Source of the DNA: Luteimonas rhizosphaerae
GTDB lineage: Bacteria; Pseudomonadota; Gammaproteobacteria; Xanthomonadales; Xanthomonadaceae
Assembly: GCF_002849595.1 (NCBI RefSeq)
Contig: NZ_NRQR01000024.1
Span: 45,499 to 109,498 of the forward strand
Length of the DNA: 64,000 nt
Direction: 5' to 3'
Positions 16,694 to 24,809 of this stretch are shown here, one piece after another. The notes below the pieces were generated by a model. It ran no database searches. It saw only the letters and a program-made list of their open reading frames with translations, and had not been told where the DNA came from. Position numbers and translations under genes: made by a program. Position 1 is the stretch's first letter. Each line of letters opens with the position of its first letter.

Positions 16694-17304
16694 TTCCTTC
16701 GAAAAAGTGGACACCTTCTGGTTAGGCGCAAGTGCGTTCGTAGTCGGCAGGTGTGTGGTAATCGAGCGCCGAGTGTAGGCGCTGGTGGTTGTAGAAATCC
16801 GCGTAACCGCGAATGGCTGCCTGGAGCGAGTGGTCGCTGTTGAAGGTGTGCCGGTGATACAGATCGGACGCGGTGACGCCATGCAGGCGGCACAGCGACC
16901 TTACCGGGGCGGCTTCCGGATGGTGGGCGATGAAGGCGAAGATGTCGGCCTTGGATTGGAAGTGAACGCGATGGCTTTTTTAAAAGTTCATGCTCGACCT
17001 GCAACCGCTCGTACTTCCGCTTCACTTCGCGCAGCGCCTTGAGCTCTGCGGCCACCGTCTTGTCGAGTTCGATTCCCTTGGTCACGATCGCTCCCTCACG
17101 GGCCAGTTTTCGCCAACGAGACAGCATGAAGCGATGGATGTAAAGCGATTCGGCGATGTCGCGTACGGAGACGCCGGCGAGCTCGCTCAATCGCACGGCC
17201 GTCGCCTTGAAATGATCGCTGTAGCGATGGGTTGTTCTGGGGCCTGGTGCTGGCATGAAGACACTCCTAATCGTTAGGTCAGGGTGTCCACTAAACCGAA
17301 GGAA
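16694..17304 (-). mobile_element. IS3-family element, internally deleted (about 610 bp)
   Basis: The ends are imperfect inverted repeats: TTCCTTCGaaaaAGTGGACACC at the left and TTCCTTCGgtttAGTGGACACC read from the right. The element holds a complete-looking OrfA and only the two ends of OrfB. Full IS3 elements are about 1.2-1.3 kb, so roughly half is missing, including the catalytic core. No clear target duplication was seen. It splits an attC site. Confidence 0.75.
16722..17256 (-). pseudogene. IS3-family transposase OrfAB, deleted
   Basis: OrfA starts at 17256 (MPAPGPRTTHRYSDHF) with an HTH (LAGVSVRDIAESLYIHRFML) and a leucine-zipper part (LKALREVKRKYERLQVEHEL). A slippery A6G run at the LLKK codons is the normal -1 frameshift site for OrfAB. 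OrfB then shows its N-terminal [20 protein letters not shown] and, directly afterwards, its C-terminal [20 protein letters not shown]. The DDE catalytic domain between them is gone, and the N-terminal part is in a further shifted frame. It cannot encode active transposase. Confidence 0.8.
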
Positions 17305-17336
17305 CTACCGCATCGGCTTGGATGAATTGTTATGCG

Positions 17337-18089
17337 CTAGATGTGTACTAGGCGATGTTGTATGGCGTAGTGCTTCCCTTGTTCAGACAGGTAGAGATCA
17401 CCGTCTTGATCCGTAGAGATGAGGTCCTGCTTGATTGCTTGGGCGATCAAAATGTCCAAGTAGATGCGCGAGATCCCGACCTGGCTGACGAGATTCTTGT
17501 AGATGGTGTACGTCGCCCCAGTCTCGAAGTCGGCTACCACTTGGCGCATGAGCAATTTGATTGGGTCGCCCGTCTTGTCGGGGCTAACTTCAGAAGCCGG
17601 CTGAAAAGGGTTGTTTCCAATTGGAGGCTTCTCAAACAGAGGTGCGCCATGAATTGTGCGCACAAGCTCATCAAATGAAAACTCCATTTGATCATCGCTC
17701 GAAAAGTCGATGTATAGCTTGCTCTTCAAGAAGGTAGGCACATCTGATGTGCCGAATTGCCTGATGATTGGAATGACCTTGCTCGAATCGATGTCACGCA
17801 TCAGGTCTGACGTGACAATCATCTTCTCGTAGCCGACGCCACCCTTGCCAGAATTAGCCTTTTCTACATACGGGGCCGTGCACACCATCAAGACACGATC
17901 CGCCGTTCGGAGCTTGTTCTCCATGAAAGCAGGAAGATCGTCGCCGGGCCGTAGATCCCATTGGTCCAAGCTTGCATCCACGCCGCTGTTGCGGAGCTTG
18001 ATGCCCAGATCGAGCACCCACTTTTTGTGCTCCAAGCTGTCGTGGGAGTAGGAAACGAATACCTTAGGGATGTCCATCGATGCTTCCAT
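17337..18089 (-). CDS. SEFIR/TIR domain protein in an integron-like cassette
   Basis: About 250 residues. The N-terminal domain matches bacterial SEFIR/TIR_2 proteins: KVFVSYSHDSLEHKKWVLDL, then SGVDASLDQWDLRPGDDLPA, ADRVLMVCTAPYVEKANSGK and GGVGYEKM. The C-terminal 100 residues (after NPFQPASEV) form a small winged-helix-like part. Bacterial TIR/SEFIR proteins often act in antiphage defence as NAD-consuming or signalling modules; the role here is inferred. MEASMDIP at 18089 or MDIP at 18077 (GGAAG 5 nt upstream) are both possible starts. It lies between attC-like palindromes at 18093-18129 and the interrupted attC at 17335, and it has lower G+C than core genes. Confidence 0.8.
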   Translation of the reverse strand: MEASMDIPKVFVSYSHDSLEHKKWVLDLGIKLRNSGVDASLDQWDLRPGDDLPAFMENKLRTADRVLMVCTAPYVEKANSGKGGVGYEKMIVTSDLMRDIDSSKVIPIIRQFGTSDVPTFLKSKLYIDFSSDDQMEFSFDELVRTIHGAPLFEKPPIGNNPFQPASEVSPDKTGDPIKLLMRQVVADFETGATYTIYKNLVSQVGISRIYLDILIAQAIKQDLISTDQDGDLYLSEQGKHYAIQHRLVHI

Positions 18090-18092
18090 AGC

Positions 18093-18129
18093 GCATAACA
18101 CTGAGTAGCGCCCAAAAAGCGCGTTATGC
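18093..18129. repeat. attC-like palindrome upstream of the SEFIR gene
   Basis: On the minus strand GCATAAC, a GCGC...GCGC inner pair and GTTATGC form an imperfect palindrome of 37 bp. The GTTATGC half ends 4 nt before the ATG at 18089. It has the outer boxes of an attC site but is shorter than usual and lacks clear L boxes, so it may be a degenerate or atypical site. Confidence 0.45.
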
Positions 18130-18233
18130 ACATGGTGTTCCGGCCAAGCGCCGGCGGTCAATCGCTTCTCTCTCGGTTCTGAATTCAATCGCTAGCTGCC
18201 GATGCGTGAGCGATCGGTCGCGTTCGCTCCACG

Positions 18234-18266
18234 CGTTATCTCAGGATTCGCCTGATAACGCGGAGT
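18234..18266. repeat. hairpin with GTTATC/GATAAC boxes
   Basis: CGCGTTA(TC)TCAGG ... CCTGATAACGCG forms a 7+5 bp stem with a two-base bulge and a 5-nt loop. The extrahelical bases recall the shape of attC sites, and the GTTATC box links it to the dispersed repeats at 13.8-15.5 kb. It marks the right end of the island. Confidence 0.4.
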
Positions 18267-18367
18267 ACTTCGAGAAGTTCGATATGCACGCCTCCCAACG
18301 CAATCGGGGCGACCCGAAGGCCGCCCCGATGCGCAGACCGCATGACGCGCAGGGCGCGTCAGTCAGC

Positions 18368-20521
18368 TCACTTCAACCCACGATGCTCCAGCAGCGGCTC
18401 GACGCTCGGGTCCTGGCCGCGGAAGTCACGGTAGGCGGTCGGCAGGTCCTGCGAATGGCCGATCGACAGGATCTTGTCGCGGAAGGTCTGGCCGTTCTCG
18501 CGGGTCAAGCCGCCGTTCTCGCGGAACCACTGGAAGGCGTCGTGGTCGAGGACTTCGGCGCCGAAGTAGGCGTAGTAACCGGCCGCGTAACCGCCGCCCC
18601 AGATGTGGCTGAAATAGCTGGTGCGGTAGCGCGGCGGTACCGCCGGCAGGTCCACCTTGTACTGCGCCAGCGCCTGTTTCTCGAAGGTGTCGACGTCCTG
18701 CTTCGCGTCACCCGCGGGCAGGGTGTGCCAGGCGAGGTCGAGCAGCGCGGCCGACAGGTATTCCGTCGTCGCGTAGCCCTGGTTGAAGGTGCGGGCGGTG
18801 GCGATCTTGTTGACGAGGTCCTGCGGCATCGCCTCGCCGGTCTGGTAGTGCTTGGCGTAGTTGGCGAAGACGACGGGGTCGAGCGCCCAGTGCTCGTTGA
18901 ACTGCGAGGGGAACTCGACGAAATCGCGCGGCACGTTGGTGCCGGCGAGGCTCGGGTATTTGGTGTCCGAGAAGAAGCCGTGCAGCGCGTGGCCGAATTC
19001 GTGGAACAGCGTGGTGACGTCGTCGAAGCTCAGCAGCGCGGGCTGGCCGGCGGCGGGTTTCGTGAAGTTCTCGACGTTGTAGACCACGGGGATGGTGCCG
19101 GTCAGGCCGTTCTGCTCGACGAAGTTGCCCATCCACGCGCCGCCCTGCTTGCTGTCGCGCTTGAACGGGTCGAGGTAGAACAGCGCGAGCTGGGTGCCGT
19201 CGGCGTCCATGATGTCGAACACGCGCACGTCGGGGTGGTAAACGGGAATGTCCTTCCGCTCCTTGGCGGTGATGCCGTAGAGCTGGTGGGCGGCGAAGAA
19301 CACGCCATCAACGAGCACGCGGTCGAGCTCGAAGTACGGGCGGATCTGCGCCTCGTCGAGATCGAACTCGGCCTTGCGCACCTGCTCGGCGTAGAAATCC
19401 CAGTCGGCGGCGCCGGCGGTGAAGCCGCCGTTCTGCGCGTCGACAACGCCCTGGATCTTCGCCAGCTCGGCGCGCGCACGCGCGGTGGCCGCGGGCACGG
19501 TGTCGGTCAGCAGCTTCAGCGCGGTCTCGGGCGTCTTCGCCATCTGGTCGGCGATGCTGTAGGCGGCGTAGTTGGGGAAGCCCAGCAGCTGCGCCTTCTG
19601 CGCGCGCAGTTCGGCCAGGCGCTGGATGGTGGCGCGGGTGTCGTTGTCGTCGCCCTGCTCGGTGCGGGTCATCGACGCGTTCAACACGCGCTCGCGCAGC
19701 GCGCGGTTCTTCAGCGCGCCGAGCACCGGCTGCTGGGTGGTGTTCTGCAGGCTCAGCAGCCACTGGCCGTCCTTGCCGGCGGCCTTGGCGGCATCGGCCG
19801 CGGCGGCGATCGCGGCGTCGTCCAGGCCGTCGAGCTCGGCCACGTCGGTGACGAACACGCCGCCGGCGTTGCTGGCGGCCAGCAGCTTGTTGCCGAACGC
19901 GGTCGACAGCGTGCTTTCCTCGATGTTGAGCTTGCGCAGCGCGGGCTTGCCGTCCTCGCGCTCCGACAACTGGGCGCCGGCGCGGACGAAGCTGTCCTGG
20001 TAATGCTCGACGAGGCGCTTCTGCTGCGGATCGGTCAGCGTGTCGCGGGCCTCAAAGATCGTTTCGACGCGGGCGAACAGCGCGGGATCGAGATAGATCG
20101 CATCACTGTGCTCGGCGAGCTTGGGCGCCAGCGCTTCTTCGGCGGCCTGCAGCGTCGGGTTGGTGTGGGCGCCGGTCAGCATGAAGAACACGTTGGCCGC
20201 GCGCGTGAGCAGTTCGCCGCTGCGCTCCATCGCCTCGATGGTGTTCTCGAAGGTCGGCGGCTCGGGGTTGTCGGCGATCGCGCGGATCTCGGCGAGGTGC
20301 TGCTTCATGCCTTCTTCGATCGCCGGCTGGTAGTCGGCGTCTTTGAGCTTGTCGAACGCCGGCGCCTGGAACGGCAGCGTGCTGGCGGCGAAGAGGACGT
20401 TGTCGCCCGTGGCGGGGGCGGCGGTTTCGGTGGTGGGCATGGGGGCCTCGGGCGCGGGGCGGTCGCCGCAGGCGGCCAGCGCCAGCGCGATCGCGGAAGA
20501 CAGGAGCAAGGTACGCAACAT
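18368..20521 (-). CDS. M3 family metallopeptidase (Dcp-like), lipoprotein
   Basis: A 717-residue peptidyl-dipeptidase/oligopeptidase. The N-terminus MLRTLLLSSAIALALAACGD is a lipobox (LAAC), so it should be lipid-anchored to the outer membrane or the periplasmic face. The zinc motif HEFGH lies at about residues 507-511, with the third ligand Glu in the downstream FVEFPSQFNEHW helix. Other landmarks are KTPETALKLL, GTNVPRDFVEFPSQ and YFSHIWGGGYAAGYYAYFGA. It would clip dipeptides from oligopeptides in the periplasm. Length is normal. The next gene upstream is separated by 117 bp. Confidence 0.93.
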   Translation of the reverse strand: MLRTLLLSSAIALALAACGDRPAPEAPMPTTETAAPATGDNVLFAASTLPFQAPAFDKLKDADYQPAIEEGMKQHLAEIRAIADNPEPPTFENTIEAMERSGELLTRAANVFFMLTGAHTNPTLQAAEEALAPKLAEHSDAIYLDPALFARVETIFEARDTLTDPQQKRLVEHYQDSFVRAGAQLSEREDGKPALRKLNIEESTLSTAFGNKLLAASNAGGVFVTDVAELDGLDDAAIAAAADAAKAAGKDGQWLLSLQNTTQQPVLGALKNRALRERVLNASMTRTEQGDDNDTRATIQRLAELRAQKAQLLGFPNYAAYSIADQMAKTPETALKLLTDTVPAATARARAELAKIQGVVDAQNGGFTAGAADWDFYAEQVRKAEFDLDEAQIRPYFELDRVLVDGVFFAAHQLYGITAKERKDIPVYHPDVRVFDIMDADGTQLALFYLDPFKRDSKQGGAWMGNFVEQNGLTGTIPVVYNVENFTKPAAGQPALLSFDDVTTLFHEFGHALHGFFSDTKYPSLAGTNVPRDFVEFPSQFNEHWALDPVVFANYAKHYQTGEAMPQDLVNKIATARTFNQGYATTEYLSAALLDLAWHTLPAGDAKQDVDTFEKQALAQYKVDLPAVPPRYRTSYFSHIWGGGYAAGYYAYFGAEVLDHDAFQWFRENGGLTRENGQTFRDKILSIGHSQDLPTAYRDFRGQDPSVEPLLEHRGLK

Positions 20522-20638
20522 GGGAGGGAACTCCGGAAAGACAACACGGGGCTGACGTCTGCCGCGCAGCTGCGGCCCGCCAGCCGCGCAGCGTGCGCCG
20601 ATGGCGCGCGGCTGGGAATGTGCCGTTGGTTGGTCGGT

Positions 20639-21715
20639 TCAGCGGGTGGCGGGCGCGCGGGTGCTGGCGGCGAAGCGGGTGTCGCTGCAGGCGCCGGGCT
20701 CGATGTCGTCGATGCCGCCGTCCACGCGGATCGCACCCGGCTCCAGGCTGTCTGCGTCCGGCACGACGACCGCCGCCGTCAGCTGCGCGGCGCGGGCGCT
20801 CTCCGACGCGGTGGCCGCGGCCTGCAGCGTGGCGAGCTGGCGCGCGACGTTGAGGGCAGTCGGGTGGTCCGGGGGCAGCGTGGTGATCGCCGGATGCCGC
20901 GCCAGCACCGAGAACCAGGCGAGCGACTGGGCGAGGTCCGGCGTGGTGGTCTGGGCGAGGAAGGGACGCCAGTGGCCGCCGTCGCTGTCGGCATAGGCCA
21001 TCGCCAGCGCGTAGATGCTGGCCGCGTCGCCCTGCATGGCCGCGCGCCGGGCGATGGCTTCGGCCTCGCGCCGGTAGGTCTGCAATGCGGGCAGGGCATC
21101 CATCAGATCGTGCCAGCGGAAGGCGTTGCCGATGGCGTAGTGACGCATCGACGGCACGTGGCCGGCCAGCGCCGCCTGGCGCCAGTAGCGGGCCCGGGCG
21201 TCGGGCGACAGCGGCGCGATCTCGTCGCATTGCGCCACGAACTGCGCCTGTTCGCTGCGCGCCTGCAGCTGCTGCACGCGCATGGCCTCGACATGCGCAC
21301 GCGCTTCGTCCGAGTCCGCAGTGCCCAGACGCCGCGTCTGCCACGCGGGGTCCTGCGCGTCGCGCGCGACCATCGAGCGCAGCCGGGTGCGTCCCGTTTC
21401 GCAGCGCTGGTGCTCGACCGCCAGACGGCAGGCCGCGCGGGCCTCGCCATTGGCGGCGCGGCGCACGAGATCGTCGTGGATCTGCGCGAGCGGCGTGTCG
21501 AGGTCCGGCAACGGGGCGGCGATGTCGACGGCGGCAGCGGCCACGCGCGCGGGACGCGGGCTGGCGGCTGGGGTGGCCTCGCGCTGGGCATCGGCTGCGG
21601 CGGTCCGGCTCGCGTCGGCGTCCGGCCCCGTCAGCAGCCCCGGACGGCCGAGCAGAAACCCGAGGCCGCCGGCCAGCAGCAGCGCGGCGACGATCAGCAG
21701 AAAGCGAGGAGCCAT
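20639..21715 (-). CDS. exported/anchored Sel1-like hypothetical protein
   Basis: A 358-residue protein. MAPRFLLIVAALLLAGGLGF is an N-terminal signal anchor; a low-complexity Ala-rich linker follows, then a helical solenoid-like part with Sel1-like phrasing (AALAGHVPSMRHYAIGNA, AAMQGDAASIYALAMAYADS). Gly-rich, Cys-containing C-terminus. The start at 21715 was chosen because GAGGA precedes it. Sel1-like proteins act as protein scaffolds; the role here is not known. Separated by 28 bp from the acyltransferase gene upstream. Confidence 0.6.
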   Translation of the reverse strand: MAPRFLLIVAALLLAGGLGFLLGRPGLLTGPDADASRTAAADAQREATPAASPRPARVAAAAVDIAAPLPDLDTPLAQIHDDLVRRAANGEARAACRLAVEHQRCETGRTRLRSMVARDAQDPAWQTRRLGTADSDEARAHVEAMRVQQLQARSEQAQFVAQCDEIAPLSPDARARYWRQAALAGHVPSMRHYAIGNAFRWHDLMDALPALQTYRREAEAIARRAAMQGDAASIYALAMAYADSDGGHWRPFLAQTTTPDLAQSLAWFSVLARHPAITTLPPDHPTALNVARQLATLQAAATASESARAAQLTAAVVVPDADSLEPGAIRVDGGIDDIEPGACSDTRFAASTRAPATR

Positions 21716-21743
21716 GCGGCGCGATCCCTGTGCCGGTGACGGG

Positions 21744-22352
21744 TCAGACGGTGCCGCGGTTCTTGCCCATCCACGGCGCGTACCACGCGCGGATCTCGGC
21801 CATGTCGGCATCGGGATCGTCGCCGGGATGGAACAGCGGACCGAAGCCGATGACCTTGTCGGGGTAGTGGAAGTACATGCGCAGGATCGGCACGTTGGCG
21901 GTCTTCGCGATCTTGAGGAAACCCGGCTTCCAGCGTTCGACGCGCTTGCGCGTGCCTTCCGGCGCCAGGCCGTACCAGAACGGTTGCGGACCGTTGATCG
22001 CGGCGGCGGCCTGCTGGACCACGCCGTAGGCCTTGCTGCGGTCGACCGGGATCACGCCGAGCTTGCGCAGCACCCAGCCGAGCACCGGGATGCGGAACAG
22101 CGAATCCTTGCCGAGCACGCGGATGTCGAGGCCCAGCGCAGCCTTCGCGGCGAAGCCCCAGACGCCGTCCCAGTTCGAGGAATGCGGCGCGCCGATCAGC
22201 ACCAGACGCGGCTCGTCCGGCAGTTCGCCGATCAGGCGCCAGCCGCCGAGACGGAGGATGTTGCGGCCCACCCAGCGTGCGAGCCGGCTGGGTTTGACGC
22301 GTGGCGCGCGCGGCGGCACGGCAAGCAGATGATCGTGGGTCGGTGTCCTCAT
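21744..22352 (-). CDS. 1-acyl-glycerol-3-phosphate acyltransferase-like (PlsC family)
   Basis: A 202-residue acyltransferase. The HX4D motif appears as HSSNWD (residues about 57-62), the second motif as LGKDSLFRIPVLGWVL, and the third as APEGTRKR near residue 128. It transfers a fatty acyl chain to a lysophospholipid or related acceptor in phospholipid synthesis. The C-terminal PILRMYFHYPDKVIGFGPLF is the segment that reappears, diverged, in a remnant at 27060-27172. The gene lies in an apparent run with arfB upstream (12 bp apart). Confidence 0.9.
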   Translation of the reverse strand: MRTPTHDHLLAVPPRAPRVKPSRLARWVGRNILRLGGWRLIGELPDEPRLVLIGAPHSSNWDGVWGFAAKAALGLDIRVLGKDSLFRIPVLGWVLRKLGVIPVDRSKAYGVVQQAAAAINGPQPFWYGLAPEGTRKRVERWKPGFLKIAKTANVPILRMYFHYPDKVIGFGPLFHPGDDPDADMAEIRAWYAPWMGKNRGTV

Positions 22353-22364
22353 GCGTCCTCGGCG

Positions 22365-22775
22365 CTAATCCCAGTCGCGCACGGCGCGACCCTTCTTGAT
22401 GGTACTGCGTTCGCGTTTCGCGCCCAGCCGCCGCTCCTTCGAGCCGCGCGTCGGCCGCGTGGCGATGCGCTTGCGCGGCGCCTGCAGGCCGCTGGCGATG
22501 AAAGCGTCCAGCCGCTCGCGCGCGTCCTGGCGGTTGCGTTCCTGGGTGCGGAAGCGCTGGGCGTTGATGACGAACACGCCGTCGTCGGTGAGCCGCCGGT
22601 CGCGCTTGGCCAACAGCCGCGCGCGCACGTCCTCGTGCAGCGTGGGCGAATTGGCGATGTCGAAGCGCAGCTCGACCGCGGTCGCGACCTTGTTGACGTT
22701 CTGCCCGCCCGGCCCGCTCGCGCGCACGAAGCGCTCGACGAGTTCCTGTTCCGGGATGGCGGGCGGCGTGGTCAT
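22365..22775 (-). CDS. arfB: alternative ribosome-rescue factor ArfB (peptidyl-tRNA hydrolase)
   Basis: A 136-residue RF1-like protein with the GGQ motif in VRASGPGGQNVNKVATAVEL (Gly-Gly-Gln at about residues 22-24) and a basic C-terminal tail (TRPTRGSKERRLGAKRERST) that enters the empty mRNA channel of stalled ribosomes. It hydrolyses peptidyl-tRNA on non-stop ribosomes. The size and tail distinguish it from true release factors. The start at 22775 leaves the conserved opening PEQELVERFVRASG. Confidence 0.92.
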   Translation of the reverse strand: MTTPPAIPEQELVERFVRASGPGGQNVNKVATAVELRFDIANSPTLHEDVRARLLAKRDRRLTDDGVFVINAQRFRTQERNRQDARERLDAFIASGLQAPRKRIATRPTRGSKERRLGAKRERSTIKKGRAVRDWD

Positions 22776-22876
22776 CGGCGGCGATTGTAGTCGCTGCACG
22801 CAGCGCGCCGGTGAGCGCGGCAGTGCCGCCGGCCTGCGGCTAGAGTAGGCGCCCACCCTCGACATGGAGATGCCAC

Positions 22877-23380
22877 ATGGCACGTCGTTTTCAGCTGCTC
22901 GCCCTGCTCGCCCTCGTCCTGACCGCTCCCGCGGCCTTCGCCGCGCCGCCGAGCGCGGCGCAGATCGACCGGCTGCTGGAGGTCATGCGCGCCGAGCAGA
23001 CCGTGACCACGATGATCCCGCAGGTCGCGGCCTCGCAGCAGCAGATGCTGGCGCAGCTCACGCAGGACGCCGACCCGCAGCAGCGCGAGGCCGCGGCGCG
23101 CGTGGCGAAGGCCTCGTTGCGTTCGATCGAGACCGCATTGTCGTGGGAGGCGCTGCAGCCGCTGTACCACGACATCTACGCCAAGACGTTCACCGCCGAG
23201 GACACCGAGGCGATGACCGCGTTCTACAGCAGCCCGGCGGGCCAGAACCTGCTCGACAAGATGCCGCTGCTGATGCAGAACACGATGGCCGCGGTGCAGA
23301 CGCTGCTGCTGCCGATGCTGCAGCAGCTGGAGCAGGACCTGCGCGAGGAACTCGAGGCCACGGCGCCCGCCGCGGACTGA
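22877..23380 (+). CDS. DUF2059 family exported protein
   Basis: A 167-residue protein with a Sec signal (MARRFQLLALLALVLTAPAA, cleavage after FAAPP region). The DUF2059 helical domain is recognisable by QIDRLLEVMRAEQTV and by the C-terminal core YHDIYAKTFTAEDTEAMTAF, YSSPAGQNLLDKMP. Its function is unknown; it is periplasmic. It is convergent with the pseudouridine synthase gene, and the 3' ends meet at an inverted repeat (CCGGCACGCCG at 23388-23398 against CGGCGTGCCGG at 23411-23421) that may serve as a two-way terminator. Confidence 0.87.
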   Translation: MARRFQLLALLALVLTAPAAFAAPPSAAQIDRLLEVMRAEQTVTTMIPQVAASQQQMLAQLTQDADPQQREAAARVAKASLRSIETALSWEALQPLYHDIYAKTFTAEDTEAMTAFYSSPAGQNLLDKMPLLMQNTMAAVQTLLLPMLQQLEQDLREELEATAPAAD

Positions 23381-23401
23381 GGTCCTGCCGGCACGCCGCC
23401 C

Positions 23402-24094
23402 TCAGTCGGTCGGCGTGCCGGGAAACAGCAGCAGCGCCCGTGCGAATTCCGCGTCGGGCGCGGCGGCGACCGTCATGCGCGCGCTGGTCTGCGGATGCGT
23501 GAAGCCCAGGCGCTCGGCGTGCAGCAGCATGCGGTGCAGGCCGAGCATGCGGAAGTGGCGGTTGTGCCGGCCGTCGCCGTGGCTGGTGTCGCCGATCAGG
23601 TGATGCGACAGGTGCTTGAGATGGCGGCGGATCTGGCGGAAGCGCCCGGTCAGCGGTTCGGCGCGCAGCAGCGCGTAGCGCGAGGTCGCGAACCCCGACG
23701 ACGGCAGCGCGAGCTCGGTCGTCGCCAGCCGGGTGAAGCGGGTCTGCGCAGGTTTCTTCAGCGGCTTGCCCGGGCCGCCGTCGAGCGGATGGTCGACCAG
23801 CAGATCGGCGTCCGGCCAGCCGCGGCAGATCGCGAGGTAGTGCTTGTCGACGCTGCGCGACATCAGCTGTTCGCCGAGCGCGGCCGCGGTGTCGCGATCG
23901 AAGGCGATCAGCAGCACGCCGCTTGTCGCGCGGTCGAGCCGGTGGGCGAGGAAGATCTGGCGACCGAACTGGTCCCGCAGGTGGTCGGCGAGGAATTCCT
24001 GTTCGCCGCGCGCCAGCTTGCTGTCGTGAACCATCATGCCGGCCGGCTTGTCGACCACGGCCAGCCAGCGGTCCTCGTACAACACCTCGATCAT
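23402..24094 (-). CDS. truC: RluA-family pseudouridine synthase, TruC-like
   Basis: A 230-residue enzyme. [20 protein letters not shown] opens it; the catalytic block [16 protein letters not shown] carries the nucleophilic Asp (RLDRATSG, Asp about residue 54). [20 protein letters not shown] and [15 protein letters not shown] are TruC-type. It isomerises uridine to pseudouridine, for TruC at position 65 of tRNA; the subfamily assignment is by motif only. No S4 domain is present. A start 9 bp earlier is possible. Confidence 0.87.
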   Translation of the reverse strand: MIEVLYEDRWLAVVDKPAGMMVHDSKLARGEQEFLADHLRDQFGRQIFLAHRLDRATSGVLLIAFDRDTAAALGEQLMSRSVDKHYLAICRGWPDADLLVDHPLDGGPGKPLKKPAQTRFTRLATTELALPSSGFATSRYALLRAEPLTGRFRQIRRHLKHLSHHLIGDTSHGDGRHNRHFRMLGLHRMLLHAERLGFTHPQTSARMTVAAAPDAEFARALLLFPGTPTD

Positions 24095-24178
24095 CGCGTG
24101 CATCCGTCGCGTGCACGCGGCGGGGCGCCGGATGCGGTCTGCTATTTTCGCCGATCTTCGTCGTCGGGCAGGGCTGTC

Positions 24179-24592
<414 letters not shown>

Positions 24593-24722
24593 ACGCAGCT
24601 GCGGCATGGTGATGCGCAAGGGCAAACTGCCGTCACCGCAGGCGCGCGCGTGCATGGACCTGATCCAGTCCGACCTGTTCGTGCGCCGCGACTACTACGA
24701 CAGCGGGCATTCGGAGCGGTGA
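24593..24722 (+). pseudogene. unidentified gene fragment (possibly LysR C-terminus)
   Basis: A different frame from the M16 remnant gives [20 protein letters not shown] followed by [18 protein letters not shown] and TGA at 24720-24722. The wording ([12 protein letters not shown]) recalls the last helix of a LysR-type effector domain. The identification is weak, but the coding-like character and abrupt start suggest a piece of a gene left by recombination. Confidence 0.3.
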
Positions 24723-24809
24723 TGTCGCTGGCTGAAGCGGCGGAGGCTACGCTGCCCACCGACGATCGCCCTGCGCTCCCGTCGCCGGTGCGAGGCCGGA
24801 GTTCCGCCC

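Larger units (their letters stand above)
16651..17335 (-). other. attC-type recombination site interrupted by an IS remnant
   Basis: Reading the minus strand, the right flank (17335-17305) begins GCATAACAATTCATCCAAGC, followed by CGATGCGG. The left flank (16693-16651) reads CGCCGCTTCGCGGGGCGGCT followed by TAACTCGGCTGTTAGGG. Joined, these give R'' (GCATAAC), L'' (AAGCCG), L' (CGGCTT) and R' (GTTAGGG) in the order and wording of aadA-type attC sites. The stop codon of the SEFIR gene (17337-17339) lies 1 bp from R''. The IS-like insertion lies in the central loop. Confidence 0.75.

Noticed and set aside
18206..21739. A 1177-codon open frame on the plus strand
   Set aside because: It is antisense to the M3 peptidase and neighbouring genes. 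High G+C removes stop codons from shadow frames, and the product is low in any family motif.
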